64,000 nt of DNA from BMS3ABIN04 sp964553325. Its GTDB lineage: Bacteria; Bacteroidota; Ignavibacteria; Ignavibacteriales; Melioribacteraceae. The stretch covers positions 4,610-68,609 of the forward strand of contig CAZKKI010000056.1 of the NCBI GenBank assembly GCA_964553325.1, read 5' to 3'. Position numbers and translations under genes: made by a program. This document shows positions 16,785 to 25,051 of this stretch, piece after piece. How positions within the stretch are numbered: position 1 is the stretch's first letter; each line of letters begins with the position of its first letter. The notes below the pieces were generated by a model, which was not told the origin of the DNA, did no database searches, and saw nothing but the letters and a program-made list of their open reading frames with translations.

Positions 16785-16799
16785 TATTCACAATGAATA
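16785..16799. promoter_or_regulatory. Dyad upstream of the polyferredoxin gene, possible Rrf2 operator
   Basis: TATTCA (16785-16790), CAA, TGAATA (16794-16799) is a perfect 6-bp dyad with a 3-bp spacer, lying in the 120-bp gap between the Rrf2 regulator and the polyferredoxin it probably controls. Assignment to the regulator is inference from position. Confidence 0.35.
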
Positions 16800-16866
16800 T
16801 CAACGGACGGAATATCCAAAAATTTCCGGTATTAATAAATTTTCGCTGAATTGATATGGTGTGAAA

Positions 16867-17298
16867 TTATAGTGAGGTTATTTTTTCGATTGTTGCATCC
16901 TTTAGTTCCGCTAAAGTCTGCGAGCTTAACATCTTATAAGCTTCGTCCCTCAACTTTCCCCAAGTACTGTGAACCGGGCAAGGGTGATCATCGGAACAAC
17001 CGGGAAAGCCCAGCACGCAATTATTAAATATTTCATTTCCGTCTATCGCCAGAACTATTTCAATTAGTCTTATCCGATTGGCGGGTTTTGCCAAAAAGAA
17101 ACCGCCGTTTTTGCCTTTATGCGAGCCGACAATACCGCTTTTTGTTAAAATTTGTAGCACCTTCGAAACGAACTCTTTCGGTTGTTTTACTTTGCGGGAT
17201 ACTATTTGGGCATTTACCGTTACGTTTTCTTCAAGCGTGGAAAGAAAAAGAACGGATTGAAGTCCGATTTCACATTTTTTTGAAAAGATTACAGTCAT
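16867..17298 (-). CDS. Rrf2 family transcriptional regulator, Fe-S type
   Basis: Winged-helix repressor of 143 residues in the NsrR/IscR branch. The DNA-binding half includes ALTKSGIVGS-type recognition sequence (LQILTKSGIVGSHKGKNGG, about 48-66). The three cysteines of the cluster loop are present as C94, C101 and C107 (NCVLGFPGCSDDHPCPVH), so it probably senses NO, oxidants or Fe-S supply. The likely target is the polyferredoxin immediately downstream on the same strand. A TATAAT on the minus strand at 17329-17324 lies about 26 bp before the ATG and may be its -10 box. Confidence 0.88.
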   Translation of the reverse strand: MTVIFSKKCEIGLQSVLFLSTLEENVTVNAQIVSRKVKQPKEFVSKVLQILTKSGIVGSHKGKNGGFFLAKPANRIRLIEIVLAIDGNEIFNNCVLGFPGCSDDHPCPVHSTWGKLRDEAYKMLSSQTLAELKDATIEKITSL

Positions 17299-17488
17299 AA
17301 TCAGATTAAAATTTCCGATTAAAATTATACAATTACCTTTACGAAATCAAGCCAAATATTTTTGCTCTATGATTAAAACATCAATTACCGATTCTATAAC
17401 CTTTTATAAACAACATGTAAATATTATTTAACAATAAAACCTTTATTTCGAATATGAACTATACCTTAAAAATATTTCAGTGTTAAAC

Positions 17489-17517
17489 TTGACAAAAACA
17501 TCGAAGAAATTTATAAT
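17489..17517 (+). promoter_or_regulatory. Consensus sigma70 promoter for the lipocalin-like lipoprotein
   Basis: TTGACA (17489-17494) and TATAAT (17512-17517) with a 17-bp spacer match the sigma70 consensus at every core base. The lipoprotein ATG at 17568 lies about 50 bp downstream with CGGAG as ribosome site. The rest of the 269-bp divergent gap to the Rrf2 gene is AT-rich without other clear signals. Confidence 0.75.
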
Positions 17518-17567
17518 AGGTTTTAGTAATTCAAAATTGCCAATTCCAAAATACATCGGAGCTTAAA

Positions 17568-18065
17568 ATGGAAAAAATCAAACTATTAAAAAAGTTCGGC
17601 ATAATACTAATTTTAATCACATTAATTTCTTTTGGATGCAATAACACGGAAGATACCCCGACCGAACCCGAGGTAACGCTCGACAATGCGCTTGTTGGCA
17701 CTTGGCAACTCACAAAAATAACCGTCCCGTTGCTCGATACAATGTTGACAGCCCAAGAGGCGGGAGTGGAAATTACAATGGTTTTTCGTGCCGACGGTTC
17801 ATTTGAAGCCACAACTATCGATTCCGCCGGAACGGAAGTGGACAAAGGTACTTGGAGCACATCCAACAGCACTTTAACATTGAAATTCGACGACGGCACG
17901 GAACAAAAAGGTGAATATACGATTCAAGGCAACGTGGCTTCGTTAAATTGGACTATCGATTTCGAGGGTTACACGGTTCCGGCAATTCTGGAATTTGTCA
18001 AAGCAAGCTCGCCGGGCAAAAGAAGTTTCGGTTTAATTACCAGACTTCCGTCAAAATTCATTTAA
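17568..18065 (+). CDS. Lipoprotein with lipocalin-like domain
   Basis: Exported lipoprotein of 165 residues. A basic N terminus and hydrophobic segment end in the lipobox ISFGC, with the lipidated cysteine near residue 24. The remainder resembles the lipocalin-like family: LVGTWQLTKI at the start of the barrel, then MVFRADGSFEAT, GTWSTSNSTLTLKFDDG and a final strand. Function unknown. It is monocistronic, behind a consensus promoter and before a strong bidirectional hairpin. It converges with the aldolase gene. Confidence 0.85.
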   Translation: MEKIKLLKKFGIILILITLISFGCNNTEDTPTEPEVTLDNALVGTWQLTKITVPLLDTMLTAQEAGVEITMVFRADGSFEATTIDSAGTEVDKGTWSTSNSTLTLKFDDGTEQKGEYTIQGNVASLNWTIDFEGYTVPAILEFVKASSPGKRSFGLITRLPSKFI

Positions 18066-18073
18066 AACAAAAA

Positions 18074-18102
18074 AGCTGCCTCAAAAAGCAATTGAGGCAG
18101 CT
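18074..18102. terminator. Bidirectional hairpin terminator
   Basis: AGCTGCCTCAA (18074-18084) and TTGAGGCAGCT (18092-18102) form a perfect 11-bp stem with a 7-nt loop, preceded by an A-run (T-run on the minus strand). It lies between the converging lipoprotein and aldolase genes. Confidence 0.8.
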
Positions 18103-18122
18103 AAACCCACAATATCATTAAA

Positions 18123-19169
18123 TTATGCTACGGTAACTTCGTCGCACAAATAAACATCTTGAATAGTATTTAACAGTTTAACTCCTTCTTCCATCGGGCG
18201 TTGGAAAGCTTTTCTTCCGGAAATCAATCCCATTCCACCGGCACGTTTATTAATTACCGCCGTTCTGGTGGCGTCGGCAAAATCGTTTTCGCCAGAAGGA
18301 CCGCCGCTGTTTATTAATCCGGCTCTTCCCATATAATCGTTAATTACTTGATATCTCGTTAAATCAATCGGGTGATCGGTAACCAAATCTTCGTACATTT
18401 TCGGATGTGTTTTTCCGAACTTCAGCGCTTTGAATCCGCCGTTATTTTGCGGAAGTTTTTGTTTAACGATATCGGCTTCAATTGTTACACCGAGATGATT
18501 TGCTTGACCTGTCAAATCGGCCGCAACATGATAATCTTTGTCGGTCTTGAAATCGGAATTTCTTAAATAGCACCATAAAACCGTAGCCATTCCCAATTCG
18601 TGCGCATATTGAAACGCTTCGCTTACTTCTACTATTTGCCTGTTGCTTTCCGGGGAACCGAAATAAATAGTTGCACCCACGGCCGCCGCCCCCATATCGA
18701 ATGCTTGTTCAACACCGGCAAACATAATTTGATCGTATTTGTTCGGATATGTCAAAAGTTCATTGTGATTTAATTTTACCAAGAACGGAATTTTGTGGGC
18801 ATATTTTCGTGCCGTCATTCCCAAAACACCTAAAGTTGATGCAACGGCATTGCATCCGCCTTCAATTGCCAATTTAACAATGTTTTCCGGATCGAAATAA
18901 GCCGGATTGGGAGCAAACGAAGCGCCTGCAGTATGCTCGATGCCTTGATCGACCGGTAAAATGGATAAATATCCTGTTCCCGCAAGACGTCCCGTATTAA
19001 AAATCCATTGTAAGTTCTTCAATACGTTAATGTTTCTATCGGTTTGAGCGAATACACGGTCAACAAAATCCGGACCGGGAAGTACCAATTGCTCTTTCGG
19101 AAATTTTGCTTTGTAGGTTAGCAAATCGTCGGCGTCGCTGCCGAGATATTCTCTAATTTTGTCAATCAT
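18123..19169 (-). CDS. fbaB: Class I fructose-bisphosphate aldolase (FbaB/DhnA family)
   Basis: Schiff-base aldolase that cleaves or makes fructose 1,6-bisphosphate. The 348 residues contain the family motifs ILPVDQGIEHTAGASF (about 61-76), PFLVKLNHNE, VGATIYFGSPES and INSGGPSGENDF with the phosphate-binding region. Length fits the FbaB/archaeal-type class I family rather than class II. It is monocistronic, with its start at ATG 19169. Glycolysis versus gluconeogenesis cannot be told from sequence. Confidence 0.92.
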   Translation of the reverse strand: MIDKIREYLGSDADDLLTYKAKFPKEQLVLPGPDFVDRVFAQTDRNINVLKNLQWIFNTGRLAGTGYLSILPVDQGIEHTAGASFAPNPAYFDPENIVKLAIEGGCNAVASTLGVLGMTARKYAHKIPFLVKLNHNELLTYPNKYDQIMFAGVEQAFDMGAAAVGATIYFGSPESNRQIVEVSEAFQYAHELGMATVLWCYLRNSDFKTDKDYHVAADLTGQANHLGVTIEADIVKQKLPQNNGGFKALKFGKTHPKMYEDLVTDHPIDLTRYQVINDYMGRAGLINSGGPSGENDFADATRTAVINKRAGGMGLISGRKAFQRPMEEGVKLLNTIQDVYLCDEVTVA

Positions 19170-19264
19170 CTCTTAACCTCTTTTTGGTGAAAGAATTTTA
19201 AAAATTCATAAGTTAAAATAATCATTTACTTATTGAGAAAAAATCAAAAAGAGTAAAATTTATT

Positions 19265-19272
19265 TATCTTTG
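19265..19272 (+). promoter_or_regulatory. Bacteroidetes-type -7 promoter element (TAnnTTTG)
   Basis: TATCTTTG, followed by C, is a perfect match to the Bacteroidetes -7 box. It lies 31 bp upstream of the TTG start of the HAD gene and would start transcription near 19278. No clear TTTG -33 partner is seen. Confidence 0.45.
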
Positions 19273-19302
19273 CAAAACGGTTTACTTAATCGGAGGGAAA
19301 TA

Positions 19303-19992
19303 TTGATTAACTCTAAGATTCATGCCGTCGTATTCGATTTGGACGGAACACTTATCAGTTCACATGCAAATATATATTATGCGGTAATTAAAACTTTTAA
19401 AAAATTCGGCCGAAACGTCATAATTCCCGAAAAGGAATTTTATGCTTTACTCGGCCATCATTTTAAAGATATGTTTTCCGCACTTAATATAGAAGTCGAC
19501 GACATTGAAGAATTTATTTATGTTTATAAAAATTTGTACTTCGAGTTTATTAACCACTCCAAACCATACGAAGGTGTGGAAGAAACTTTAAAGGAATTAA
19601 AAAATAATAATGTTAAGATTGCTTTGCTCACAACCAAAGGGCAGGATCAAGCCGAAAGAATTATCGAACATTTTAATTATTCCAAATATTTCGATTTGGT
19701 ATTGGGAAGACGTCCGGATATGGAAATAAAACCTTCTCCCGAACCTTACTTTTATATTTGTGAAAAGTTGAACATTTCCCCGGAAAACTCACTAATGGTT
19801 GGCGATTCGGAGCTGGACATAAGATGCGGGAAAAATGCCGGCGCTTTAACGTGCGGAGTTTCTTTCGGGTATAGAACCATCGAACAACTTAAAGCGGAAA
19901 AACCGGATTATTTGATAAACAAAATTTCGGAAGTGACAAATATTTTGAAACATTCAAACCGGGATAAACAATGGAAGAACAAGGAACAATAA
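19303..19992 (+). CDS. HAD family hydrolase, phosphoglycolate phosphatase-like
   Basis: Haloacid-dehalogenase-fold phosphatase, 229 residues, first gene of a tightly packed operon. Motif I is FDLDGTLI near the N terminus, motif II ALLTTKG, motif III KPSPEPY and motif IV GDSELDIRCGKNAG. A cap domain sits between motifs I and II, as in Gph/PpaX. The longest frame opens at a TTG at 19270, but a GGAGGG ribosome site at 19292-19297 points to the TTG at 19303. The substrate cannot be assigned. Its 3' end overlaps the next gene by 22 bp. Confidence 0.85.
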   Translation: MINSKIHAVVFDLDGTLISSHANIYYAVIKTFKKFGRNVIIPEKEFYALLGHHFKDMFSALNIEVDDIEEFIYVYKNLYFEFINHSKPYEGVEETLKELKNNNVKIALLTTKGQDQAERIIEHFNYSKYFDLVLGRRPDMEIKPSPEPYFYICEKLNISPENSLMVGDSELDIRCGKNAGALTCGVSFGYRTIEQLKAEKPDYLINKISEVTNILKHSNRDKQWKNKEQ

Positions 19993-20738
19993 CAATAACA
20001 GAAAAAAATAAAGTTGCAACAATCGAGTTTTTTCATCCGAAAAGTAATTCGCTCCCGTCGTATATGTTGAAACAAATGAAAGAAGCGTTTGAAAACTTTT
20101 CGGGTAATCCGGAAATAAACGTGGTGGTTTTAAGAAGCGGAGGAAATAAAGCTTTTTGTGCCGGAGCTTCATTCGACGAATTATTAAAAATTGAAAATTA
20201 CGAACAAGGCAAAGAATTTTTTATGGGTTTCGCGCGGTTAATAAACTCTATGCGGAAATGTAAAAAAATAATAATCGGCAGAATTCATAATAAAGTTGTA
20301 GGCGGAGGTGTTGGATTGGTTGCCGCAACCGATTACGCTCTTGCTACATCCAATGCTTCCCTCAGATTGAGTGAATTGGCACTCGGACTGGGTCCTTTTG
20401 TCGTGGGACCTCCAATCGAAAGAAAAATCGGCGTAGAAAAATTCGAGACGATGGCGCTCGATTGCAAATGGCGGGACGCCGGATGGGCAAAAGAAAGCGG
20501 ATTTTATCACGAAGTTTACGAAACGGAAGAAGAATTGGATAAAGCGGTTTGGGAATTGGCCGAATCCCTCGCTTCCAGAAGTCCGGACGCCCTCGAATCA
20601 CTAAAAAAAATTTTCTGGGAAAATACCGAACACTGGGATGAACTTTTGGAACAACGCGCCGAAAATAGCGGAAGACTCGTTTTATCGGACTACACAAAAA
20701 AATTTTTAGAAGATTTCAAAAGCAAAAAGAACAATTAA
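19971..20738 (+). CDS. Enoyl-CoA hydratase/isomerase family protein
   Basis: Crotonase-fold protein of 255 residues. The oxyanion-hole segments are present as KAFCAGASFDELL (about 60-72) and HNKVVGGGVGLVAATD (about 103-118), followed by SNASLRLSELALGLGP with the glutamate usually used for catalysis. It may hydrate or isomerise an acyl-CoA such as methylglutaconyl-CoA, but no other acyl-CoA genes are near. It overlaps the HAD gene by 22 bp and is 5 bp before the DUF1853 gene, so translational coupling is likely. Confidence 0.88.
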   Translation: MEEQGTITITEKNKVATIEFFHPKSNSLPSYMLKQMKEAFENFSGNPEINVVVLRSGGNKAFCAGASFDELLKIENYEQGKEFFMGFARLINSMRKCKKIIIGRIHNKVVGGGVGLVAATDYALATSNASLRLSELALGLGPFVVGPPIERKIGVEKFETMALDCKWRDAGWAKESGFYHEVYETEEELDKAVWELAESLASRSPDALESLKKIFWENTEHWDELLEQRAENSGRLVLSDYTKKFLEDFKSKKNN

Positions 20739-20743
20739 TTTTT

Positions 20744-21697
20744 ATGGTACCCGACGGGCTTTACAAATACCGTCATCAAATCGTACGCGATCTCGCATGG
20801 GTTGTCTTCTCACCTGTCATGTTGAATCCGAAAACTTACACCGACTTTCGCTTCGATAACGGTTCCATTCTTTTGCGCGAACAATCCGATCAGTTGTCTT
20901 TTCTGCAATTTTTAGACGAACAGCCCGCGCAACTAATCGATTACATATCCGCCGAAAACTCTAAACTTATCGGTAAATATTTCGAGAGCCTTGTAAAGTT
21001 CTGGCTTGAATATGGAATTTCTTCTTATGAATTGATTGCCTCCAACCTTCAAGTCAATTCAAACGGCAGAACGATGGGTGAATTCGATTTTATTATACAC
21101 GACAAAATAAACGACAAATTCGTTCATTTGGAAGTTGCAGGTAAATTTTTCCTTGCGAACCGCAATGTTTCTGAACACGGAGAATTTGTAGGTCCGAACG
21201 GATTAGATAATTTAAAAACAAAATTGGAAAAATTTCAAAACGAGCAAATGCATTTAAGCGAAAATCCGGATTCCCAAAAGTTATTGGGAAAATTGGGTAT
21301 TAATCAAAAACTTGAGAAAACGATTTTACTTAAAGGTTATATTTTTTATAATTACAATTACTTTTTCAATGATAGTTATACACAGCCGGCTTTCGCTTCC
21401 CCAAATCATTTGAAAGGCTGGTGGATTCGTATTAATGAAGCAAATAATTTCTTCGAGCAAAAAAATTCGAAATGGATAATAGTCGAAAGAAAAAATTGGG
21501 TCTCCCGGGTTTATTATCCTTCCGAAAAACAAATTATTACAAGCGGTGTTTTGCTCGGTAAACTGCAAGAATATTTTCACAATAATTCATACCCGATTTT
21601 GGTAGCCGAACTGGATGGTGCGGAAAACGGGATTCCATTCGAAACTTCGCGCGGTTTTGTTGTGTCAAATAGTTGGCCGAATGATAAAAGGAAATGA
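20744..21697 (+). CDS. DUF1853 family protein, putative PD-(D/E)XK-like nuclease
   Basis: Uncharacterised protein of 317 residues that matches my recollection of the DUF1853 family: an N-terminal RDLAWVVFSPVML motif, a central GEFDFII-...-HLEVAGKFFL segment (about 119-142) and later LKGYIFY and WWI motifs. The spacing of GE-x-D, then E-x-A-x-K, recalls the PD-(D/E)XK nuclease core; that fold assignment is inference. No ribosome site precedes the ATG, which is 5 bp after the previous stop. It overlaps the Mut7-C RNase gene by 4 bp (ATGA), a strong sign of coupled expression. Confidence 0.75.
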   Translation: MVPDGLYKYRHQIVRDLAWVVFSPVMLNPKTYTDFRFDNGSILLREQSDQLSFLQFLDEQPAQLIDYISAENSKLIGKYFESLVKFWLEYGISSYELIASNLQVNSNGRTMGEFDFIIHDKINDKFVHLEVAGKFFLANRNVSEHGEFVGPNGLDNLKTKLEKFQNEQMHLSENPDSQKLLGKLGINQKLEKTILLKGYIFYNYNYFFNDSYTQPAFASPNHLKGWWIRINEANNFFEQKNSKWIIVERKNWVSRVYYPSEKQIITSGVLLGKLQEYFHNNSYPILVAELDGAENGIPFETSRGFVVSNSWPNDKRK

Positions 21698-22455
21698 AAG
21701 AACTTGATAAAAAAGTTTATTTCAGATTTTATGAAGAGTTAAACGATTTCCTTCCGAAAGAAAAAAGGAAAAAAACATTCGAGCACAAATATTCCGACAA
21801 AGCATCCGTTAAAGATATGATAGAATCACTCGGAATTCCGCACACTGAAATTGATTTGATTTTGGTTAACGGAGTTTCCGTCGATTTCAATTATATTGTT
21901 AACAACAACGACCGCATAAGCGTTTATCCCGTTTTCGAATCGATAGATATTAGCGGTCTGCAACATCTGCGCGCTGAACCTTTACGCAAACCGAAGTTCG
22001 TACTCGACGTTCATCTTGGCAAGTTGGCAAAGTTAATGCGGCTTGCCGGGTTCGATACGTTTTACAAAAACGATTACGACGACGGAACTATAGTAAAAAT
22101 TTCAATTGAACAACACCGCACAATCCTCACACGCGATACCGGTTTATTAAAACGGAAGGAAATTACTCACGGATATTTTATCCGGAACATCAAAGCGGAA
22201 AAACAATTGGAAGAAGTAATCACCCGATTCGATTTAGCAAAATTCATAAAACCCTTTACGCGCTGTTTAATTTGCAACACCGAATTGCGCCCCGTAGCCA
22301 AAGAAAACGTAATAAACAGAATTCCCCCGAAAGTAAAAAAATATCAAACCGAATTTTCCGTTTGCGAAAGTTGCGATAAAATTTATTGGAAAGGCACGCA
22401 TTACGAAAGAATGCTTAAAATTTTACAACCGTATAAAAATCCCGGTAAACCATGA
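21694..22455 (+). CDS. Mut7-C RNase domain protein with ubiquitin-like N terminus
   Basis: A 253-residue protein with two domains. Residues about 1-85 form a Mut7-C ubiquitin-like (ThiS/MoaD-type beta-grasp) domain, ending in DRISVYPVFESIDI. Residues about 98-245 form the Mut7-C PIN-type RNase domain, starting KFVLDVHLGKLAKLMRLAGFDT with acidic residues of the active site and continuing with ILTRDTGLLKR. A zinc ribbon follows (CLICN and CESCDK). The family is predicted to cleave RNA. It starts inside the ATGA overlap with DUF1853 and is the last gene of the operon. Confidence 0.88.
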   Translation: MKELDKKVYFRFYEELNDFLPKEKRKKTFEHKYSDKASVKDMIESLGIPHTEIDLILVNGVSVDFNYIVNNNDRISVYPVFESIDISGLQHLRAEPLRKPKFVLDVHLGKLAKLMRLAGFDTFYKNDYDDGTIVKISIEQHRTILTRDTGLLKRKEITHGYFIRNIKAEKQLEEVITRFDLAKFIKPFTRCLICNTELRPVAKENVINRIPPKVKKYQTEFSVCESCDKIYWKGTHYERMLKILQPYKNPGKP

Positions 22456-22533
22456 ATTTTTCATAAATCTACCGAACTTTTCTTACCTTGCTTTGTCTAA
22501 TAATGTGACTTTTTAAATATTCGAGGAATTTTA

Positions 22534-23769
22534 ATGTCCGTCTCTTTTGCCGTAAAGGTATTTATTGTTTTATTGTTTGTAGGTTTTACCGAATATTATT
22601 TTCTAAAAAAAATAGTTAAGTCGATTAAAATTGTTTTTCCTGCGGTTAACGAAAAAAAACTTAAGCGCTGGAAAAATTTATTGCTGTTAATTCTGAATGC
22701 ATTTCCCGTTTCCGCACTGTTATTATTAATAGTTACCGTTATTTCCGGTTCACGTGAATTTTTACTTCCTCAAAGTTCGATTTACGACTATGCAATTCTT
22801 TATCCTTTCTGGATCGGGATGCTGATTGTTATTCAAACAACCTTAATATTTATACTTTTTAAAATTATATTTTTTGCAATTAGAGCAACCTGCAAAAACG
22901 ACGGAAAGTTGGATAAACTCGAATCGTTTGTTTTTTTATCTTTACTGATAATTTTTCTTATTTATGTACCGGCAAGAGTTATTTACGATTATAACAATGT
23001 TGAAATCAGAGAAGTCAAATATTTTAAAAATGATTTGCCGGAGGCGTTGAACGGATTCAAAATCACATTTATTTCGGACATTCAGGCGGACAGGTACACC
23101 GATCATAACAGACTTAAAAATTTCATTGAAAAAGTTAACGGAACAAATCCGGATTTAGTGTTAATTGCCGGGGACATGATAACCAACACACCCGATTACA
23201 TTGAAACAAGCGCCGAACACTTAGGCAAACTGCATCCGCATTACGGTGTGTACAGTTGTGTAGGCGACCATGACAATTGGGCATACCGCTTCGATAACGA
23301 AAAAAGCTTAAGAGAGGTGAAATCGGCTCTGAAAAAATACAACATTTTAATGCTTGATAACGATCGGCTTACGATTGATGTGGATACGGCGTCCATCGGA
23401 ATTACGTTTGCTACAAACACTTACGTGGAGAGAATCAAACCTGAAGTTTTAAACCGTTTGGTAAACGATTCGACATCGTACGATTTAAAAATTTTTCTTA
23501 CGCATCAACCCCGAAATCATTTAATTGAAGCGGCACGGAAATCCGGATATGATTTATACTTGTGCGGTCACACTCACGGCGGACAAATGACCTTTCTTTT
23601 TCCGTTTTACAATATCTCCCCCACACAAGTCGAAACCCCGTACATGCGAGGGAATTTCAAATTCGGGAAAATGTTAATGATTGTTACACGGGGACTTGGA
23701 ATGTCGCTCGCTCCCGTTCGCTATAATGCAACTCCCGAAATTACAGTCATAACATTGTACAAGCGCTAA
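22534..23769 (+). CDS. Membrane-anchored metallophosphoesterase
   Basis: Calcineurin-like phosphoesterase of 411 residues. Four hydrophobic segments fill about residues 1-155. The phosphoesterase motifs follow in order: ISDIQADRY, LIAGDMI, GDHDNW and GHTHGGQ, which supply the dinuclear metal ligands. This arrangement resembles YkuE/YaeI-like enzymes acting on lipid-linked or membrane substrates (for example UDP-diacylglucosamine hydrolysis), but the substrate is not known. Start ATG 22534 follows GAGGAATTT. It is separated from the Mut7-C gene by 78 bp and probably has its own promoter. Confidence 0.88.
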   Translation: MSVSFAVKVFIVLLFVGFTEYYFLKKIVKSIKIVFPAVNEKKLKRWKNLLLLILNAFPVSALLLLIVTVISGSREFLLPQSSIYDYAILYPFWIGMLIVIQTTLIFILFKIIFFAIRATCKNDGKLDKLESFVFLSLLIIFLIYVPARVIYDYNNVEIREVKYFKNDLPEALNGFKITFISDIQADRYTDHNRLKNFIEKVNGTNPDLVLIAGDMITNTPDYIETSAEHLGKLHPHYGVYSCVGDHDNWAYRFDNEKSLREVKSALKKYNILMLDNDRLTIDVDTASIGITFATNTYVERIKPEVLNRLVNDSTSYDLKIFLTHQPRNHLIEAARKSGYDLYLCGHTHGGQMTFLFPFYNISPTQVETPYMRGNFKFGKMLMIVTRGLGMSLAPVRYNATPEITVITLYKR

Positions 23770-23856
23770 TCGAATTTTTAAAATATGTATTGATTTTCTC
23801 CATGTATAAATATTAAATTTATTTCATATCTATCAACTAAATCGAGGGGAGTCAAC

Positions 23857-24963
23857 ATGAGAAGAATTTTTACAATTATTATTTTTTTATTTCTTTCTAA
23901 TCTGGCACTTGCTCAATTAAGTTGGTGCGGAGATTCTTATATTGTGGTTGATCTAAATAATTCCGGAGCATCATGGTATAATGGTAGTGCAACCGCTCAG
24001 CCAAATGATTTCGATGGCTATACATTCAATAATGTTTCCAGCTTAAAACTCGGTGGAGAATTACAATCATACGATCACAGTGGTGATGTTGCCACTTTAG
24101 AATGGGCAATTAAAAATACAACTGATGCTTCGAGCGGTACAGTTTACTCTTCGGGTACAATAAATTTGCCATTCCTTGAAACGGCAGGAAATAACGACAA
24201 ATGGCAAGAAATGAATAACTTGGTTGAAGTAATTGATCCCAATGTTCTAACAGCAGGCGAAACATATTATTTACATGTTTGGTTTTATGTTGATGATAAC
24301 GATGCTAGTAAGCGGGTTTACGATAGCAATAATAGTCAAAATTACGTTGCAACACTGATTATTGATTCCGGTCTTCCGGTCGAATTAACAACATTCACCG
24401 CAAATGCCATAAATAATAAAATAGAACTTGCATGGCAAACCGCCACGGAAGTGAATAATTACGGGTTTGAAATAGAAAGAGCAAAAGACACGGAATCAAA
24501 ACTTTGGGAAAAAATCGGTTTTGTTGAAGGACACGGAAACAGCAATTCCCCCAAACATTATTCATTTATCGATAACACGGTTTCAAGCGGAAAATATTTT
24601 TACAGACTAAAACAAATCGATATCGACGGGTCGTTTGAATATTCCAACGTTGTGGAAATAAATTTAAGTTTGTCTACCGAGTTCTATTTAAATCAAAATT
24701 ACCCGAATCCGTTTAACCCCGCTACAACAATAAAATACACTATTCCCGAAAATGTCGGCGGCGCGCCATTTGACGTAAAACTAATTGTTTATGATGTTTT
24801 AGGTCGGGAAATTACAACGCTTGTCAACGAAAAACAAAGAGCCGGCAGTTACGAAGCAACTTTCAACGCGGGTTCCGGGGATGGTTTGCCGAGCGGAATA
24901 TATTTTTACAAATTAACCGCCGGAAATTTCAGCGAAGTGAAAAAAATGATTTTGATGAAGTAG
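23857..24963 (+). CDS. Secreted protein with T9SS type A sorting domain
   Basis: Cargo of the type IX secretion system, 368 residues. It has an N-terminal signal peptide ending near LALAQ, a beta-sandwich region of unknown role (about 20-170), a segment ELTTFTANAINNKIELAWQT (about 175-195) common before sorting tails in this group, and a C-terminal T9SS domain (about 280-368) with NQNYPNPFNPATTIKYTIP and a final LMK. GAGGGGAG precedes the ATG. Function of the secreted part is unknown. A hairpin terminator follows. Confidence 0.88.
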   Translation: MRRIFTIIIFLFLSNLALAQLSWCGDSYIVVDLNNSGASWYNGSATAQPNDFDGYTFNNVSSLKLGGELQSYDHSGDVATLEWAIKNTTDASSGTVYSSGTINLPFLETAGNNDKWQEMNNLVEVIDPNVLTAGETYYLHVWFYVDDNDASKRVYDSNNSQNYVATLIIDSGLPVELTTFTANAINNKIELAWQTATEVNNYGFEIERAKDTESKLWEKIGFVEGHGNSNSPKHYSFIDNTVSSGKYFYRLKQIDIDGSFEYSNVVEINLSLSTEFYLNQNYPNPFNPATTIKYTIPENVGGAPFDVKLIVYDVLGREITTLVNEKQRAGSYEATFNAGSGDGLPSGIYFYKLTAGNFSEVKKMILMK

Positions 24964-24987
24964 TAAACAAACACAAACTAAAATTAC

Positions 24988-25018
24988 AAAGCCCAACATT
25001 CCCGATGTGTTGGGCTTT
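24988..25018 (+). terminator. Intrinsic terminator after the T9SS cargo gene
   Basis: AAAGCCCAACA (24988-24998) and TGTTGGGCTTT (25008-25018) form a perfect 11-bp stem with a 9-nt loop; a short T-run ends the right arm and the left A-run serves the opposite strand. Confidence 0.8.
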
Positions 25019-25051
25019 TGTGTATCCGCATATCAATAATATCTTTTTCCT

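Noticed and set aside
17531..17899. Open minus-strand frame over the lipocalin-like lipoprotein
   Set aside because: The plus-strand gene has a promoter, ribosome site and lipobox; the minus frame has none of these.
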